Shown here one piece after another: positions 25,936-37,030 of a stretch of 64,000 bases of DNA (position 1 is its first letter; every line of letters starts with the position of its first letter). The position numbers and the translations under genes were made by a program. Source of the stretch: Zonotrichia leucophrys gambelii (lineage: Eukaryota > Chordata > Aves > Passeriformes > Passerellidae). The notes under the pieces are model-generated. The model saw only the letters and a program-made list of their open reading frames with translations, made no database searches and had not been told where the DNA came from. The stretch lies in assembly GCF_028769735.1 (NCBI RefSeq), contig NC_088171.1, forward strand, positions 94,038,912 to 94,102,911, written 5' to 3'.

Positions 25936-25996
25936 TGCTGTCTCTCACTTCTTATCTGTCTTTCCCCTTCTCTTTCCTTCTGTAGTGTGCTGGCAG
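25936..25996 (+). other. Strong pyrimidine tract with splice-acceptor form and possible 11-nt microexon
   Basis: A pyrimidine-rich run of about 45 nt ends in ccttctgtag at 25985, a near-ideal 3' splice site. Only 11 nt later tgtgctggcag is followed by gtgata, which resembles a 5' splice site. If real, the exon would be 25986-25996. Eleven nt is not a multiple of three and no flanking exon is known, so this is a speculative call. Confidence 0.15.
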
Positions 25997-27342
25997 GTGA
26001 TATTTCTAAGTGACATTTCTTCCACCTTGTTTGTATGTGTTTCTCTTACTCATTGCTTGAGCATATGGTGAAAAAAGAAGGTGGGCCCTTTTCAAGTTTG
26101 CATCTCCAATAACTGAAGTGTTGTACATTTGCAAAACACTGCCCTGAGATTAAATAATGAGCACCTTTACACACCCACGTGTACTGACATTGTTTTGCCT
26201 CTGAGAAGGTGCCTTACCCAAATTACTAAAATTACTTGTATCTTAAAAAAGTATGGAATTATTGCTGAGGATTCCAATGTTTCAGAACAGGATATGGCTA
26301 TAGTAGGAAGCTACTTGCTGGTCAATTCTTTGCTTAAATAATTTATGTCATAAACCCACAGCTCCAATCACTGCAGCAGAATGAAACACTTAAAAAATAA
26401 AAAGAAATAATAAATGAATGTCACTTCTCATACATGATGAAGGTTTTTTTCTCTGTTTCCCAATGTATTTTTTTCTAAACTGGAAGACTTCAGAAACACG
26501 ACACCCAGACAGCTCTGGTTGTTCCAGAGATAAGAGCCCTCTTATATATTTTTTTTCTCTGTACACTTTACACTACTTTTATACCTTTGAAAGTCTCTCT
26601 TGTTGTAAGTGCCAACACCATCTTCACTCATCCATTTATCACTTTGTCTAAGTTTCCCCTGCACTTAGGAGGCTCTTCACTGCTGCTGGGACACATCCCC
26701 ACTCCCAGATCTCCTGTGCCATCGCTACAAGCACTGCTCCTGTTCCCTGGGGCTGGCCCCAGCCCTGGCTCTGATCCACTCCTCCAGTGCTGCACCAACC
26801 ACTGATGCTTTGTTTTGTACAGTCACAGTCTTTGCAAGCCTGGAGTGTCTTTCCTCCCCACTTGGTTGGTTCTGCTTTCCCCTCATTTGTTCCTGGGTAG
26901 CAGCCACAATATGCTGGGTTTGTGACACAGAAAAGGTTCCAGCCTCAGAGAGCCTGCCACATCACATTATTCCTATTCCAATTGTTATTTTATCACACCA
27001 GATAATTTTTGTATTCACCTCTCTTTTTCCAACCTCTGTTTCACTGCAGAACATACTTTGTGGCTTCTATGGCTGTATTTGAAAGAGGATATATCTAAAA
27101 TAAATCAAGTAGCCATCAGATTATTAAAACATATGTATAATAAAAAACTGTATAAAATTTCCATTCTTTCCCATCCTATTGTGTTGTGCTACCCATAGTC
27201 AGTATTTGCAGTTCGGTTGTCTTACACTGGATCTTTAAATGTATATTTAGGCATCTAAATAAATGGCATACCAAAAAGAAAGCTCAATGTTTACACTTTT
27301 GTGGATATCTAGAAGATCTTCAGATCAAACCCTAGTAATGGT

Positions 27343-27372
27343 CTTTTTTTGTTTTGTTTTGTTTTGTTTTTT
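27343..27372 (+). repeat. (TTTTG)n microsatellite
   Basis: Four TTTTG-type units follow a T-rich start, ending at ttttttaac. It is a simple pentanucleotide repeat. Confidence 0.9.
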
Positions 27373-28619
27373 AACAAGATTTGGTGCCAGACTAGGCATT
27401 TCCAACTCCATCTGTCCAAAATCCACGAATCAACAAAATACAGAGATTGGCTTAAGAATTTTGAGATTAAAACCAACTTGAACAAGAGCTAGTTCTGTTT
27501 TCCATAATATGTTTTGTTTGCTGAGTCTGCACTCTTTAAAGTCCCATTTTCAAGATTTTTTTCTTCACAACCAGGATGGATAGCAAATGCCTTTACCGCC
27601 AAATGAGAGCTTCACAGTGCCATGTGAATTCAAGAACTGGGGCTTTTATTATTTTATCGTGCTTGTTTGTAATACTTAAGGCTCCTCCCAGAGTTGGTAA
27701 CAAAGGATTTAACTTTGAAAATTTTAGCATCTGCATCTGATTACATCTTTTGTAGAATTTCTTATGGGTCTGAACTTCGAAATAGCTCCATATTACTTAG
27801 AACTATGAATCTGCTGAAATGAGGCTCTGGGTCTAATCCTGTTTACACAACACAGGTCTTGTGTTTCACAAAAGCAGTGTCACAGAAATCCGAGCTTTGA
27901 GGAGACACTCTTAGCCCATAAATTATGTTCTTGGCTATAGGTTTTCATCTTTAGCTTACTAGGTGAGAGTTATTTGGTGTCACTTTCATTAGTGCAGAAT
28001 TTGGATCTATACTGTTTCCTGGTGGGATTATAATTTTTTTGTTTTATTCTCTGGTATGTGTGACCCTCTATAGAAGTGGTACACAGCTGCAGCTGTTAAA
28101 TCTGTGCAAATCAACATGGACTAAAAGTTTGTCTTCCTCAGCACTTGATAGACTTCTGTGTGTAGTGTCATCTTCAGAGAAAGAAGTTGCTGAAAGTCTA
28201 AGCTGCTTTACATTTATCTTGCTTTAAGACATTACTTCACTCCTTGTCATGTAAATTCAGATGCTTCCTGAATAGTAGAAGTAGTTTAGATGCTTGTATT
28301 TCAGAAAGCATATTCCCTTTAAAGATAAAACCCAATTCAATCTCTTAGGAAATCTCAGGGTTCTGCTTCCCTTCCCTTCAGCTATTGTAGCTCCCATATC
28401 CCCACAACTCTTCCTTCTGCCACTGTTCCCAGGAATATATTGCAAAGGTTGCAATATGCAGGAATTCAACCTGTACCATTAAAATCAATATGAATTGTTG
28501 TCAGTGACTTTCATGAAGACTTACGTTTTACTTGTAATGCTAGCTTAGCCACTCCTGTTTCCCCTTCCCCATCATTTGCTGCATCTGAGAGGAAAAAAGT
28601 CCAGTGGAGGTAGGTAAAA

Positions 28620-28745
28620 TCTGTATAAGTATTTATATTTTACTTCTATATTTTACTTTTATTTTATTTATCCATTTTTCTTTGTTTATTTTGTTTTGTT
28701 TATTTATACATATAATATATAATTTCTTTATTTATACATTTGAAA
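28620..28745 (+). repeat. AT-rich low-complexity stretch with 13-bp tandem and 28-bp direct repeats
   Basis: tatattttactt occurs at 28634-28645 and again at 28647-28658 (13-bp period). tttatttatacat occurs at 28699-28711 and 28727-28739 (28-bp offset). The stretch is almost entirely T and A and translates to meaningless Phe/Ile/Leu runs. Confidence 0.85.
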
Positions 28746-29890
28746 CCTGGATTAGCTGGTTGATCTCAGTGACCACACAGCCTGGCAAACTGAAAGAGCA
28801 GGAAAGAGACAGTAATTAGAACCTGGGAGGAGGGCCTTTTTAGTACTGCTGCTGGAGGAATAATGATGCAGTGGTGACTTCAGCGTGGGGTTCCATGGTT
28901 TACATTTTATTTGACTGGGAAAGAGACTAAGGATGTTGCCAGTCCCGGTTTTCCCATAAGCTCCTGCTCTTGAATTGCTGTTTATCTCTTTCTGATATGT
29001 GCCAGTAAAACTGTGAGGCTGTGCCATGTAATGATCAAGGAAAGGAGAGAACATGAGGGTTTTAGAGGCTAATTTTTAATGGTGAGTTTAGAGTGCAGCC
29101 TCCCATAGAGTTGTATCAGCACAATTCAGGGTGACAGGGAACTGTGGTGTGAGGGATACACAAGGCACAGGAGGTGATCTTGGAAGGCGCTTTACAGCCA
29201 AAGAAAATGTGTCCGCACCCACATCCTGTCCCCTGGCCCAGGTGAATTTGAACCACTCATCATGTACCTTTAATGCGTGAAATTCACTGGTGTTACAAAG
29301 CATCTGTTTCTGTAAAGCAGGTAATGAAACAAGTCCTATTTAACTGGTTATGTAAAACAGCTCACCCATCTCTTAAACTTCTGGTTGCACATTAAAGGCA
29401 CTCCTTTGTAGGAGACACAAAAAATACATTTCAGTGGCACCACTCAGTGTTGCTAATTTTTCACAAGCAACAGGGAATTTGAGATGCAGAATTCCCAGTT
29501 ATTTTCAATGGAATGTAGACCCCCAAGTCATGTAGGCTCTTTTGAAAATTTTTACTTTTTATTATTTTCTTTGGGAAAGTTAAAAAGCCCACATGCCACC
29601 AGCAGTTGTTTAAAAAGAATGCTTACTGTGTTGGGTGCTTAGTCATAAGGATTTAGCATTAGAAGCCTTCCTGTGTCTCTGTGTGTGCGTGTGGCTTTAC
29701 CACACATAAATTATCCAGCTTTCCTTTTTCCTCCTACGTGCGGAAAAACATACGGATATTCAAAAGAAGAGCAAATCATCCGAAACACAAACCCATGCCT
29801 TTTATTCCCACTTCAGATTTAATCTGGGAGATAGTTTCAGAACCAGCCCCAGTAAAAGAACTGCTTTATGCAAAGCAAAAGAAAAGTACA

Positions 29891-29938
29891 GTTAAAAACT
29901 ATTGAGTTGTAAAGGCAGTGGAGCTACAACTCTTTAAC
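29891..29938 (+). other. Two-step inverted repeat (8-bp inner stem, 6-bp outer stem)
   Basis: The inner arms gagttgta (29904-29911) and tacaactc (29925-29932) are exact complements around a 13-nt loop. The outer arms gttaaa (29891-29896) and tttaac (29933-29938) also pair, leaving a 7-nt one-sided bulge. The hairpin lies upstream of a purine-rich block and of a frame (29918-30328) that I do not accept as coding. Confidence 0.6.
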
Positions 29939-30109
29939 ATTCAAGCAACTATCTCTAGAAGGGAAGCAGATTATGCGGGATCATATTGCAAAAAGGCTGT
30001 TCGACCCTGTTGCACTCACTCAGAGCTACATATTTACTTTTGTCACTGTATAGCAGCGATTGCACTATATCCTTCCTGCCAGGACACTAGGAGAAACAGA
30101 AGGTTAAGT

Positions 30110-30250
30110 GTAAATGGGGGAGGGGAAAAGAAGGAGGGAGAAGCAGCAGGAAAAAGTCTAAAAAGGGAGAAAAGAGCAGCTGAAGAGAAAAGAAAAAAGT
30201 TCCTCATCAAGGCAGGAAAACATCCTAAAGAAACAGAGAGAAACAGATCA
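30110..30250 (+). other. Purine-rich stretch
   Basis: The + strand is dominated by A and G (for example ggggaaaagaaggaggg, aagagaaaagaaaaaag). Such strand asymmetry creates a Lys/Glu/Arg-rich frame on + and a Phe/Ser/Leu-rich frame on -, neither with a domain. It could adopt unusual DNA structure, but no function is visible. Confidence 0.6.
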
Positions 30251-32025
30251 AGCCCTGCACATATGGGATTACTAATGCAATTGCATTTCAGCCCTGATAT
30301 GACTGAAACCAAGATAGTTTGGTCATAAGAAAATAGATCCATTTCATTAAGCGTACATAAAAGTGGGAGGCACAGAGTCTGGCACCAGCATAGCCTAAAG
30401 GAATTTCCATGATTTGTGCCATGAATGCTGAATGGGAGACTTGTAAAAAGCACCTTTCTCTTAAGGATAGCTTGCTGGAATTTGTAAATATAGCCAAAAA
30501 AACAACAGACCAACCCTGAAGTAAAATAGTACATCATGATGAAAATACCAAGGGCCCTTTCACTAGATATGAAAACTTGCAAACAAACACCTTTTCTTGA
30601 GGGGAGCTCAAGCAATCCAGAGGTCAGCTGAACTTATGGGGTTGGGGGGTGCTCTCAAGATGTTGAGAGTAGTAGAAATGTCAGAAGATGATGAAGTTTC
30701 ATTGTTCAAGGTTTCCAGAAATCAGGCTTTCATGGGTGGGGGCTGTTGGGGGAACAAGTCTGACAGAAAGCATCCAAACTGGGCTCCTTACAATCTCTGC
30801 CACTTTCACCAAGGCAGGGCATGGCATCTTGGTAGTAATTTCAGCAGACATCAGATGAGGTTTGACAACCAGACCTCTTGTGTTTCATCCATTTTATGGA
30901 GGACCCACCATCCTAATATGCCCAGGCCATCACTGTCCTCTTGCAGTGCTTTTACAGTGCTGTGCCTCAGCTTCTCCTGGTATTCCGGAAAAAGGGTCGG
31001 ACCGATCGGTTTGTTGCCCTGCAGCCAGCATGGTCCCATGGGTGGCAGGGCTCCAGCCAAAGGCACCTGGCCCTGTTTCCATCCTCCTGTGAGGCTCAGC
31101 TGCTGTTGAGCACTCAGCCACGGCCCAGCACAGAGCCCTGCAGGGCAGGGGTCACTCCATCTCCTCACACAGTCCCATGGGCCAGTCTTCTTGCTTCTCC
31201 TATTGTGTGAGCCCATGCCAGAGGTCTGGACAATGTAAAAACTATTTTCCCTTTGCTGCAGAAAGAGCTAGAAGGAATATTCAACTCATTAACAGAATGT
31301 CTTGGCTTCAGTAGAAGTGGCATTTTTCTCAAAAATGTGTTAGCTAACTCATTTTAACTACTATATTATATATTCTGGTGCAGGCTTAGCAAGTAATGTT
31401 TTAATATGCCTTATGAAGTGTACATGAGTCCTAGGAATGAGCCAACTAAACCATATTAAAGTACAAGTTATCCTCTTGATAACAGGAATCTAAAACCTGT
31501 TAGCTAACACACCTGAGAAAAGAGAAAGAAAACAAAACTTCTTTTATTCCCATCCACCAGCAGCTGCAGCACTGAAGTAGGTTTGTGGATTTCAAGATGG
31601 TTTCAACATGAGAAACAGTGACAGGCAGCCAAATGGGTACATTAAGTTACAACTGTCTCTAAAAATATTGGTTTATAACAGCACAGAAGCCTTTTGAGTC
31701 TGGCTCTTCCAAATTATGTATGAAAGAATTGGGAATCTCCACTAAGTTGATGGGACATGCTTAAAAAAAAAAACCCTGGGATCTTGCTAAACTTTGATGG
31801 GAAGCATGAGTCCACAATGATCCAGAGGGTACTGAACTGATGAAAAGGAGAGAGACAGAGTGGTACTGCTTTGGCAGTGAAAATAAAAAATAACTCCACT
31901 GAACCCAGCCAAATTTATTCCAGGACAATGAAGAATAGCATCCTGGAGCTGTAGAGCTATAATCATTGGATAACCAGAGGTTCCACCATCTCTGCAAGAT
32001 AAATATTAACTAGGGAAAGAAACTC

Positions 32026-32515
32026 AGAGAATCATCAAGGTTGGGAAAGGCCTCTAAGATCATTGAGTCCAACCATTAACCCAGCACTGCCGAGTTCACC
32101 ACTAAACCATGTCCGTAAGTGCCCCTCCTGCACATCTTTTAAATACCTCCATGGGTGGTAACTCAGCCTCTTGACTGGGCAGCATGTTCCAATGCCTGAC
32201 CACTCTTTCCATGAAAAATATATTTCCTAATATCAAACCTAAACCTCCCCTGGTACAACCTGAGGCCATTTTCTCTTGTTACCAGGCAGAAGAACCCAAC
32301 TCTCACCTGGCTACACCCTTTCATGTAGCTTTAAGGAGCAATAGGGTGCCCTAAGCCTTCTTTCTCTGGGCTAAAGAGCCCTGGATCCACCACCTGCTTC
32401 TCATGACTTGTGCTCCAGGCCAGCTTAATTGTCCTTCTCTGGACACACTCCAGGGGCCAAAACTGAACACTGGACTCAAGGTGTAGCCTCACCAGGGCTG
32501 AGTACAGGGGACTCT
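32026..32515 (-). mobile_element. CR1 LINE 3' fragment (end of ORF2 and 3' UTR)
   Basis: Read on the + strand it begins agagaatcatcaaggttggg, with cctctaagatcattgagtcc, and continues through ccagcactgccgagttcacc, cttttaaatacctcc, tggtacaacctgaggccatt and gtccttctctggacacactc to cctcaccagggctgagtaca. This is the reverse complement of the avian CR1 C-terminal coding region and 3' UTR. The element is 5'-truncated on its right side at about 32515. The terminal octamer repeat is eroded. It has the same 3' UTR type as the copy at 35472-35745, in opposite orientation. Confidence 0.93.
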
Positions 32516-35471
32516 CCCAACTCTCCCTATGCTCTCATTTGTTACAGGAGTAACACACTTGTTGAACGTGGCAGGGCGGTGGGTGTCTCTGTCAGAAGTG
32601 CTGTAATCCCTGGGAAGATAGCCTTACTGGCTCCAGGCCTCTGAACCTGTGCTCTTCCACATCAAATTACTCTTTTCCATCACACTGGGACAACACCCAC
32701 TATTGACCCATGTAAGTCTTCTCCATTTATTTATATACCACACTAAACATTTTAAGTAACTAAAAGATCTTACAGCATAACCTGGGCTTAGCATAGAAAA
32801 GGATCACAATAAACAATGGTAGGAAAGAGGAAGAATGAAGGGAAGAATGAAAAACCATGATGAATATTCTATACACATCAATCTTTACTTCCTTTTATTA
32901 TAAGTGCTTTATTTTTTAAATTTAAATTGCTTAATTTATCAATGGAAGATGCTTTTGGCTCATTCCATTGCTCACTATTTGATTCAGTTTCAACATCTGC
33001 ATGGTCAATAACTGCACCCATGGATCTTCCCATCCAAAAACATTAGGTTTATGAATTTACCATTTCTGTAGTGACTTGGTAAATGCAGAGTTCCATCAAC
33101 TGTCCTGCTCCCCCCTACACCCCAGAGAGCAGAAGTCCTGAGGATGATTTATCCTACAGGAATAAAAACACGGGTTACAGTTCCTGGTGTACTAATGATT
33201 GCACCCAATATCCTCACGGCAGAAACCCCCTGGGTTGCCCTGTAATAGCATCACCCCAGCAGTCAGCAATGCCCACTTTGGGAGCTGCAGCTTCCCTGTG
33301 CCCCTCACACACTCACCTCCCATCCAGCCCTCCTGCCACAAGGTCCTGACCTCAGCTATGCCGAAGGATCCCAGAGAAGTGCCTGAGCTGGGCTGATGTC
33401 GGATGTGGTGTGTGCCCAGCAAGCACAGCAAGGGAGGGCAGCTCCCTGCCTGAGCTGGCTCTGGGAGAAGGGAAAGGCTGGGGTTGCTGGGGTGGGTGGT
33501 TCTCCAGCCATAGGCAAAGGCACTGATTCTGTACAGGCTCTGTCAGCCTCGTCTCCTTCCCCATTCCAGGTTGCTACATTCAATATGTCCTTCCAGGGGT
33601 AGGCAGATAGCTGTGGATTGGCTTGGTTTGGTTTGCTTTGTTTAATTACCCCCAGCAGCTCACTCAATACAGGCAAAAGTTGCAGTCTTATTGTAATGGA
33701 GTCTTCTCTGGGCAGTATAAATTATCTTTCTTAGCCAGGATTTCATGAAATTCTGAAATTAATCCTTTTATAGAATTAATTTTTAAAAGTAACCCTTATT
33801 GTATTGTGTTAGCAAAACAATGGCTGTTTGACAATATTTAATAAAGATATTAAAAGAAAGAAAAAATATCTTTCTTCTGTTCAAAAATATTTTCAAATAA
33901 TGTGACCAGACTGAATGTGTGGGAGGTGCCACCTGGCAATCTATGAAAGAAGGAAGTCAGACTTGGTCGTCTTCCACTGCAGAAACTTTTGCCAAGGTAT
34001 ACAATTCTAAGTGTTTTATGAATCATTGTTTTGTCAGCTTGCTTTGGTAAGCAAAATCTCTGTGTTGATTTAGCATCTGGTAGAGTAAAAAAGTCGAATC
34101 CAATAGCACATCAGGTAATGCTGACTTTGGTATCTAGTGTTCCCATCTAATACTGCAGAGAATGTACATCCTTAAAATCAGCATCTGTCACAAGATCATT
34201 TGTTCTCATGGCATATCTGTTATTATCAGATATGAAAGTGGCCAAGATAATAGTCACAAACTTGCCTGTCACCAAGGTACCCTTAATGGAGGTGAGAGAC
34301 ACTGAATCAGACATAGCTTAAGCCACCTTCTCCTTTCCTTTGCATTCCCAGGTACTTTTTTCATCCCTGCATAATGTAAAGCCTTCTCTTCCTTTGAATC
34401 AAGAGGAAAGACGAAATGATTTGGATTCTTCAGGCCCAAAATGGCTCTGCCCTCTGTTTGAACAGCCTTAAGACACCTCAGAATCCACTATGCCACACTA
34501 CAACCTACAAAGGGAAACCTGAGTGATGTGTTTCACTACACTGTCTCATCAGAGACACACAAGGAGAAACCTGGAAGTGCTTTGTAAATATCTCATGACT
34601 ATTGTGAGCAGTCATCAGCCTGCACCAGCTTGGCCTGAGTCAATCAAAATGCTGCAAAATCCCACCCTTGCCAAAGGAGGACCTATCCACTGACCTCATC
34701 TCTGGAGGGTGAATGGGAGGTGACTTTCCTGCAGCCAGTGAAGCGTAGCCTGTGGCTGATGCCCTCATTCCTGGGACAGGGAGCAAATGGGAATACCTGT
34801 GTGATCAGAACAGAAGTCCCAGCTGCCCATTTCTCTCTGAGAGCCAGAGGATGGGGCTGGGCTGAAAGTGTGAGTGCAGTAACATATGGGGTCCACAAAA
34901 GGCTTCTTGCCACACTATCTCGTTCAGTCTTACCCTCAGAACATGGAAAATATATAGCTTAGGTCTTAAGGCTAGTCCTAAGGGATAGGATCTTCTTTGG
35001 CTTCCCAGAACATGAGCCCTCTGAATGAGACTCCAAATTTGCCTAGGAGGTAACAACGGAATCAGCTGAAGTTCATGAAGTGTTCAGACTGAATCATTTC
35101 TGAATGACCTGGAGCCACCATCAACAATCTCTCATCCCTAGTTCTGAACCAGCTGGATGCATATAGGGAAAATGTTGTCAACATGTGAAAAAATGTTTTC
35201 AAATAAACTTGGTTTTGGAGGCTCCGGGCACTGGCAGAAGAATCCAAATCATTAGCTTAGTCTGTCAGAGTCTGTACCAGGGCTTCCAAAGCTCAGTGCT
35301 GGTTAAACTCTCCTCCGGCTGCTCTGCAGCTTCCTTCCACTCAGGAGCTGTGTTGTTGCTGTCATATCATCTCTGTGAACAGAGCACCTCACAAGAACTA
35401 AGGACAATTAAAAAATTTGTCATCACATTTGCATATAAGTATAAAGGTTTAGCTATAAAGCTGCATTAGGG
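32516..35471. other. Spacer between two CR1 fragments
   Basis: No gene is supported. It contains a GC-richer patch (about 33080-33600) with overlapping chance frames on both strands, a short TTGGT-type low-complexity run (33617-33643), an 8-bp inverted repeat catatctg/cagatatg (34212-34234) and an octamer motif ATTTGCAT (35427-35434). Confidence 0.6.
33617..33643 (+). repeat. Short TTGGT/TTTGC low-complexity run
   Basis: Units of TTGG and TTTG alternate (ttggcttggtttggtttgct) before tttaattacc. It is a simple low-complexity tract. Confidence 0.6.
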
Positions 35472-35760
35472 GTGAAGGGGGAGGAGGGGCTGAGGGAGAA
35501 AACAAGGCTCAGAGAAGAGTTTATTGCTCTCTACAACCACCTGAAAGGAGAAAATGGCCTCAAGTTGCACCAGGAGAGGTGTAGATTGGATATTACACTG
35601 GAACACGCTGCCCAGGGAAGTGGTGGGGCCTGGAGGTGTTTAAAAGATGTGTAGAAGTCGCACTTGGGGTCATGGCTTAGTGATAGACTTGGCAGTGCTG
35701 GGTTAATGGTTGGACCTGTTTATCTTAGAGGTCTTTTCCAACCTACCTTTTTTTTTTTGT
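35472..35760 (+). mobile_element. CR1 LINE 3' fragment with internal deletions
   Basis: Recognised blocks in order are ctctctacaaccacctgaaa, atggcctcaagttgcaccag, gtagattggatatta, cacgctgcccagggaagtgg, gtttaaaagatgtgtagaag, acttggcagtgctgggttaa and atcttagaggtcttttccaa. Compared with the usual CR1 order, the piece between the ACCTGAAAGGAG block and AAATGGCC and the piece after GATTGGATATT are deleted. Instead of the CR1 terminal octamer, the element ends in cctac followed by a T10-11 run to about 35760. It matches the 3' UTR type of the minus-strand copy at 32026-32515. Confidence 0.92.
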
Positions 35761-36984
35761 AATTCACAAAGCTCGTCTGAAAGATTAGGGGCTAGACCAG
35801 CAATTAGCACAGTCAACAGAAGTAAGTGAGCGAGTGGGAGTGATTTTTCTTCCATAATGCAGATGCATTTGAGTTCTGCAGATGCCTCTTTTGCAAGTGG
35901 CATTGCCTGTTTCTTGCAATATCCTCCTTTAAAGAGAAAGCATCATCCTCCAGGCTGCATTTGCAAAGATGCATGGCTCGGATGTGTCTTATAATACGAA
36001 AATGGCATAATTACTTTGCTTCTAGCCAAGTCTGTGGACACAGCAACCCAAAGTCTTGTACTTTCAGGAGTAAAAATAGGTTTACATTATTTCTACTGTT
36101 CTTGGTTTGACAAAATGCCATATGCCTCCAGTCACTGTGAAGCTTATTAGAATAAGGATAAAAATTGAATCTAGAATACAGTCGATTAAGCCAGTCTCTA
36201 AGTAGGAAGTTTCCTTTCCAATAAATCCATTGAGATTTTTGTCTTTCTTTAATTCAGCAGTATAGTCACAATTGCTAGAAGTGGTAAAGCAGGTTGAGTA
36301 ATTTTAAAAAAAGTTTAAAAATCCAGCATAACTTTGTATTTTTATCTTCTGTTCTAGCTTCCAGACACATGAGGAAGGCACCAAGTAAATCCTGGCCTTG
36401 AGTTGATTGCGATGTTGACCTATAACTTAGCCTGAGGTTGTAATACTTGTTTAAAAACTGCTTGATCCAATTCACCCCCTTTACTGTTACAGACAAATGA
36501 TGGCCTACTGGCTAAGGCAGAGAGTGAGAGTATCTCAGTTTAGTTCTCTGCTTTGCCCTGGTCCAGACAAAGTCACGTGGTGGAAAAGCCTTTGAGGGAT
36601 TTCACTCCTCTTTTGCAACTCCTAACCTCCATTCATTTCCAAAACACAGGTCAGACATCTCAGAGGATTTCAACATTGAGATTTTAGCAGCAGTTCATTC
36701 CTCTGAGAGGAAGGATTATAACTTCTCCCTCTCTCACAATAAGGAGTTCACAAATCTGTGGAACACTAGTTAATTGCAGTGATGGGCTCAGTGATCATTC
36801 TTCAGGCACAAAATTAGGCAGAAACTGGTATGAGTAAATAAAATTGTTCTTCTGCACAAAAAGCTGTGGAAACTCAGTTGGAATCTCAAAAAATTTGTTT
36901 TCCACAGATGTGGAACTAATCCATAGAAGGATTTTAGTAGTGAGTATTGCTTTGGTGTCTATGTAAAAAATTTCCCTAATCTGC
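35761..36984. other. Unique non-coding DNA
   Basis: Nothing recognisable. Frames of up to 73 codons (for example minus 36275-36496) have no domain or splice support. Confidence 0.6.
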
Positions 36985-37030
36985 AACAGTACACACCCTA
37001 AAGGTCCTTTCCAACCAAAGTGATCCCATG
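36985..37030 (+). mobile_element. Probable CR1 3' tail remnant
   Basis: The segment caccctaaaggtcctttcca followed by accaaagtgatcccatgag resembles the CR1 end in which AGGTCCCTTCCAACCCAAACC is followed by ATTCTATGA. Only about 45 bp match, so the call is tentative. Confidence 0.45.

Larger units (their letters stand above)
22271..27342. other. Non-coding DNA with a GC-rich block and a pyrimidine tract
   Basis: No gene is supported. From about 22760 to 23900 the sequence is GC-rich and CpG-poor, with open frames in several overlapping registers on both strands (largest 198 codons at 22768-23364, non-ATG start). From about 24000 the sequence returns to AT-rich. A strong pyrimidine tract lies at 25936-25985. 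No repeat family is recognised. Confidence 0.55.
27373..32025. other. Non-coding DNA with AT minisatellite and purine-rich block
   Basis: No gene is supported. Distinct items inside are an AT-rich minisatellite (28620-28745), a hairpin (29891-29938), a purine-rich stretch (about 30110-30250), and a GC-richer patch at about 30930-31210 that includes the 10-bp palindrome accgatcggt. The 190-codon minus frame at 30043-30615 is explained by the pyrimidine-rich complement of the purine block, where stops are rare. Confidence 0.55.

Noticed and set aside
30043..30615. 190-codon minus-strand frame
   Set aside because: It starts at TTG and is largely the complement of a purine-rich stretch, where stop codons are rare. 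The product is a Phe/Leu/Ser-rich string without motifs.
31006..31020. Palindrome accgatcggt as a binding site
   Set aside because: A 10-bp palindrome can easily arise by chance and no second copy or context supports it.
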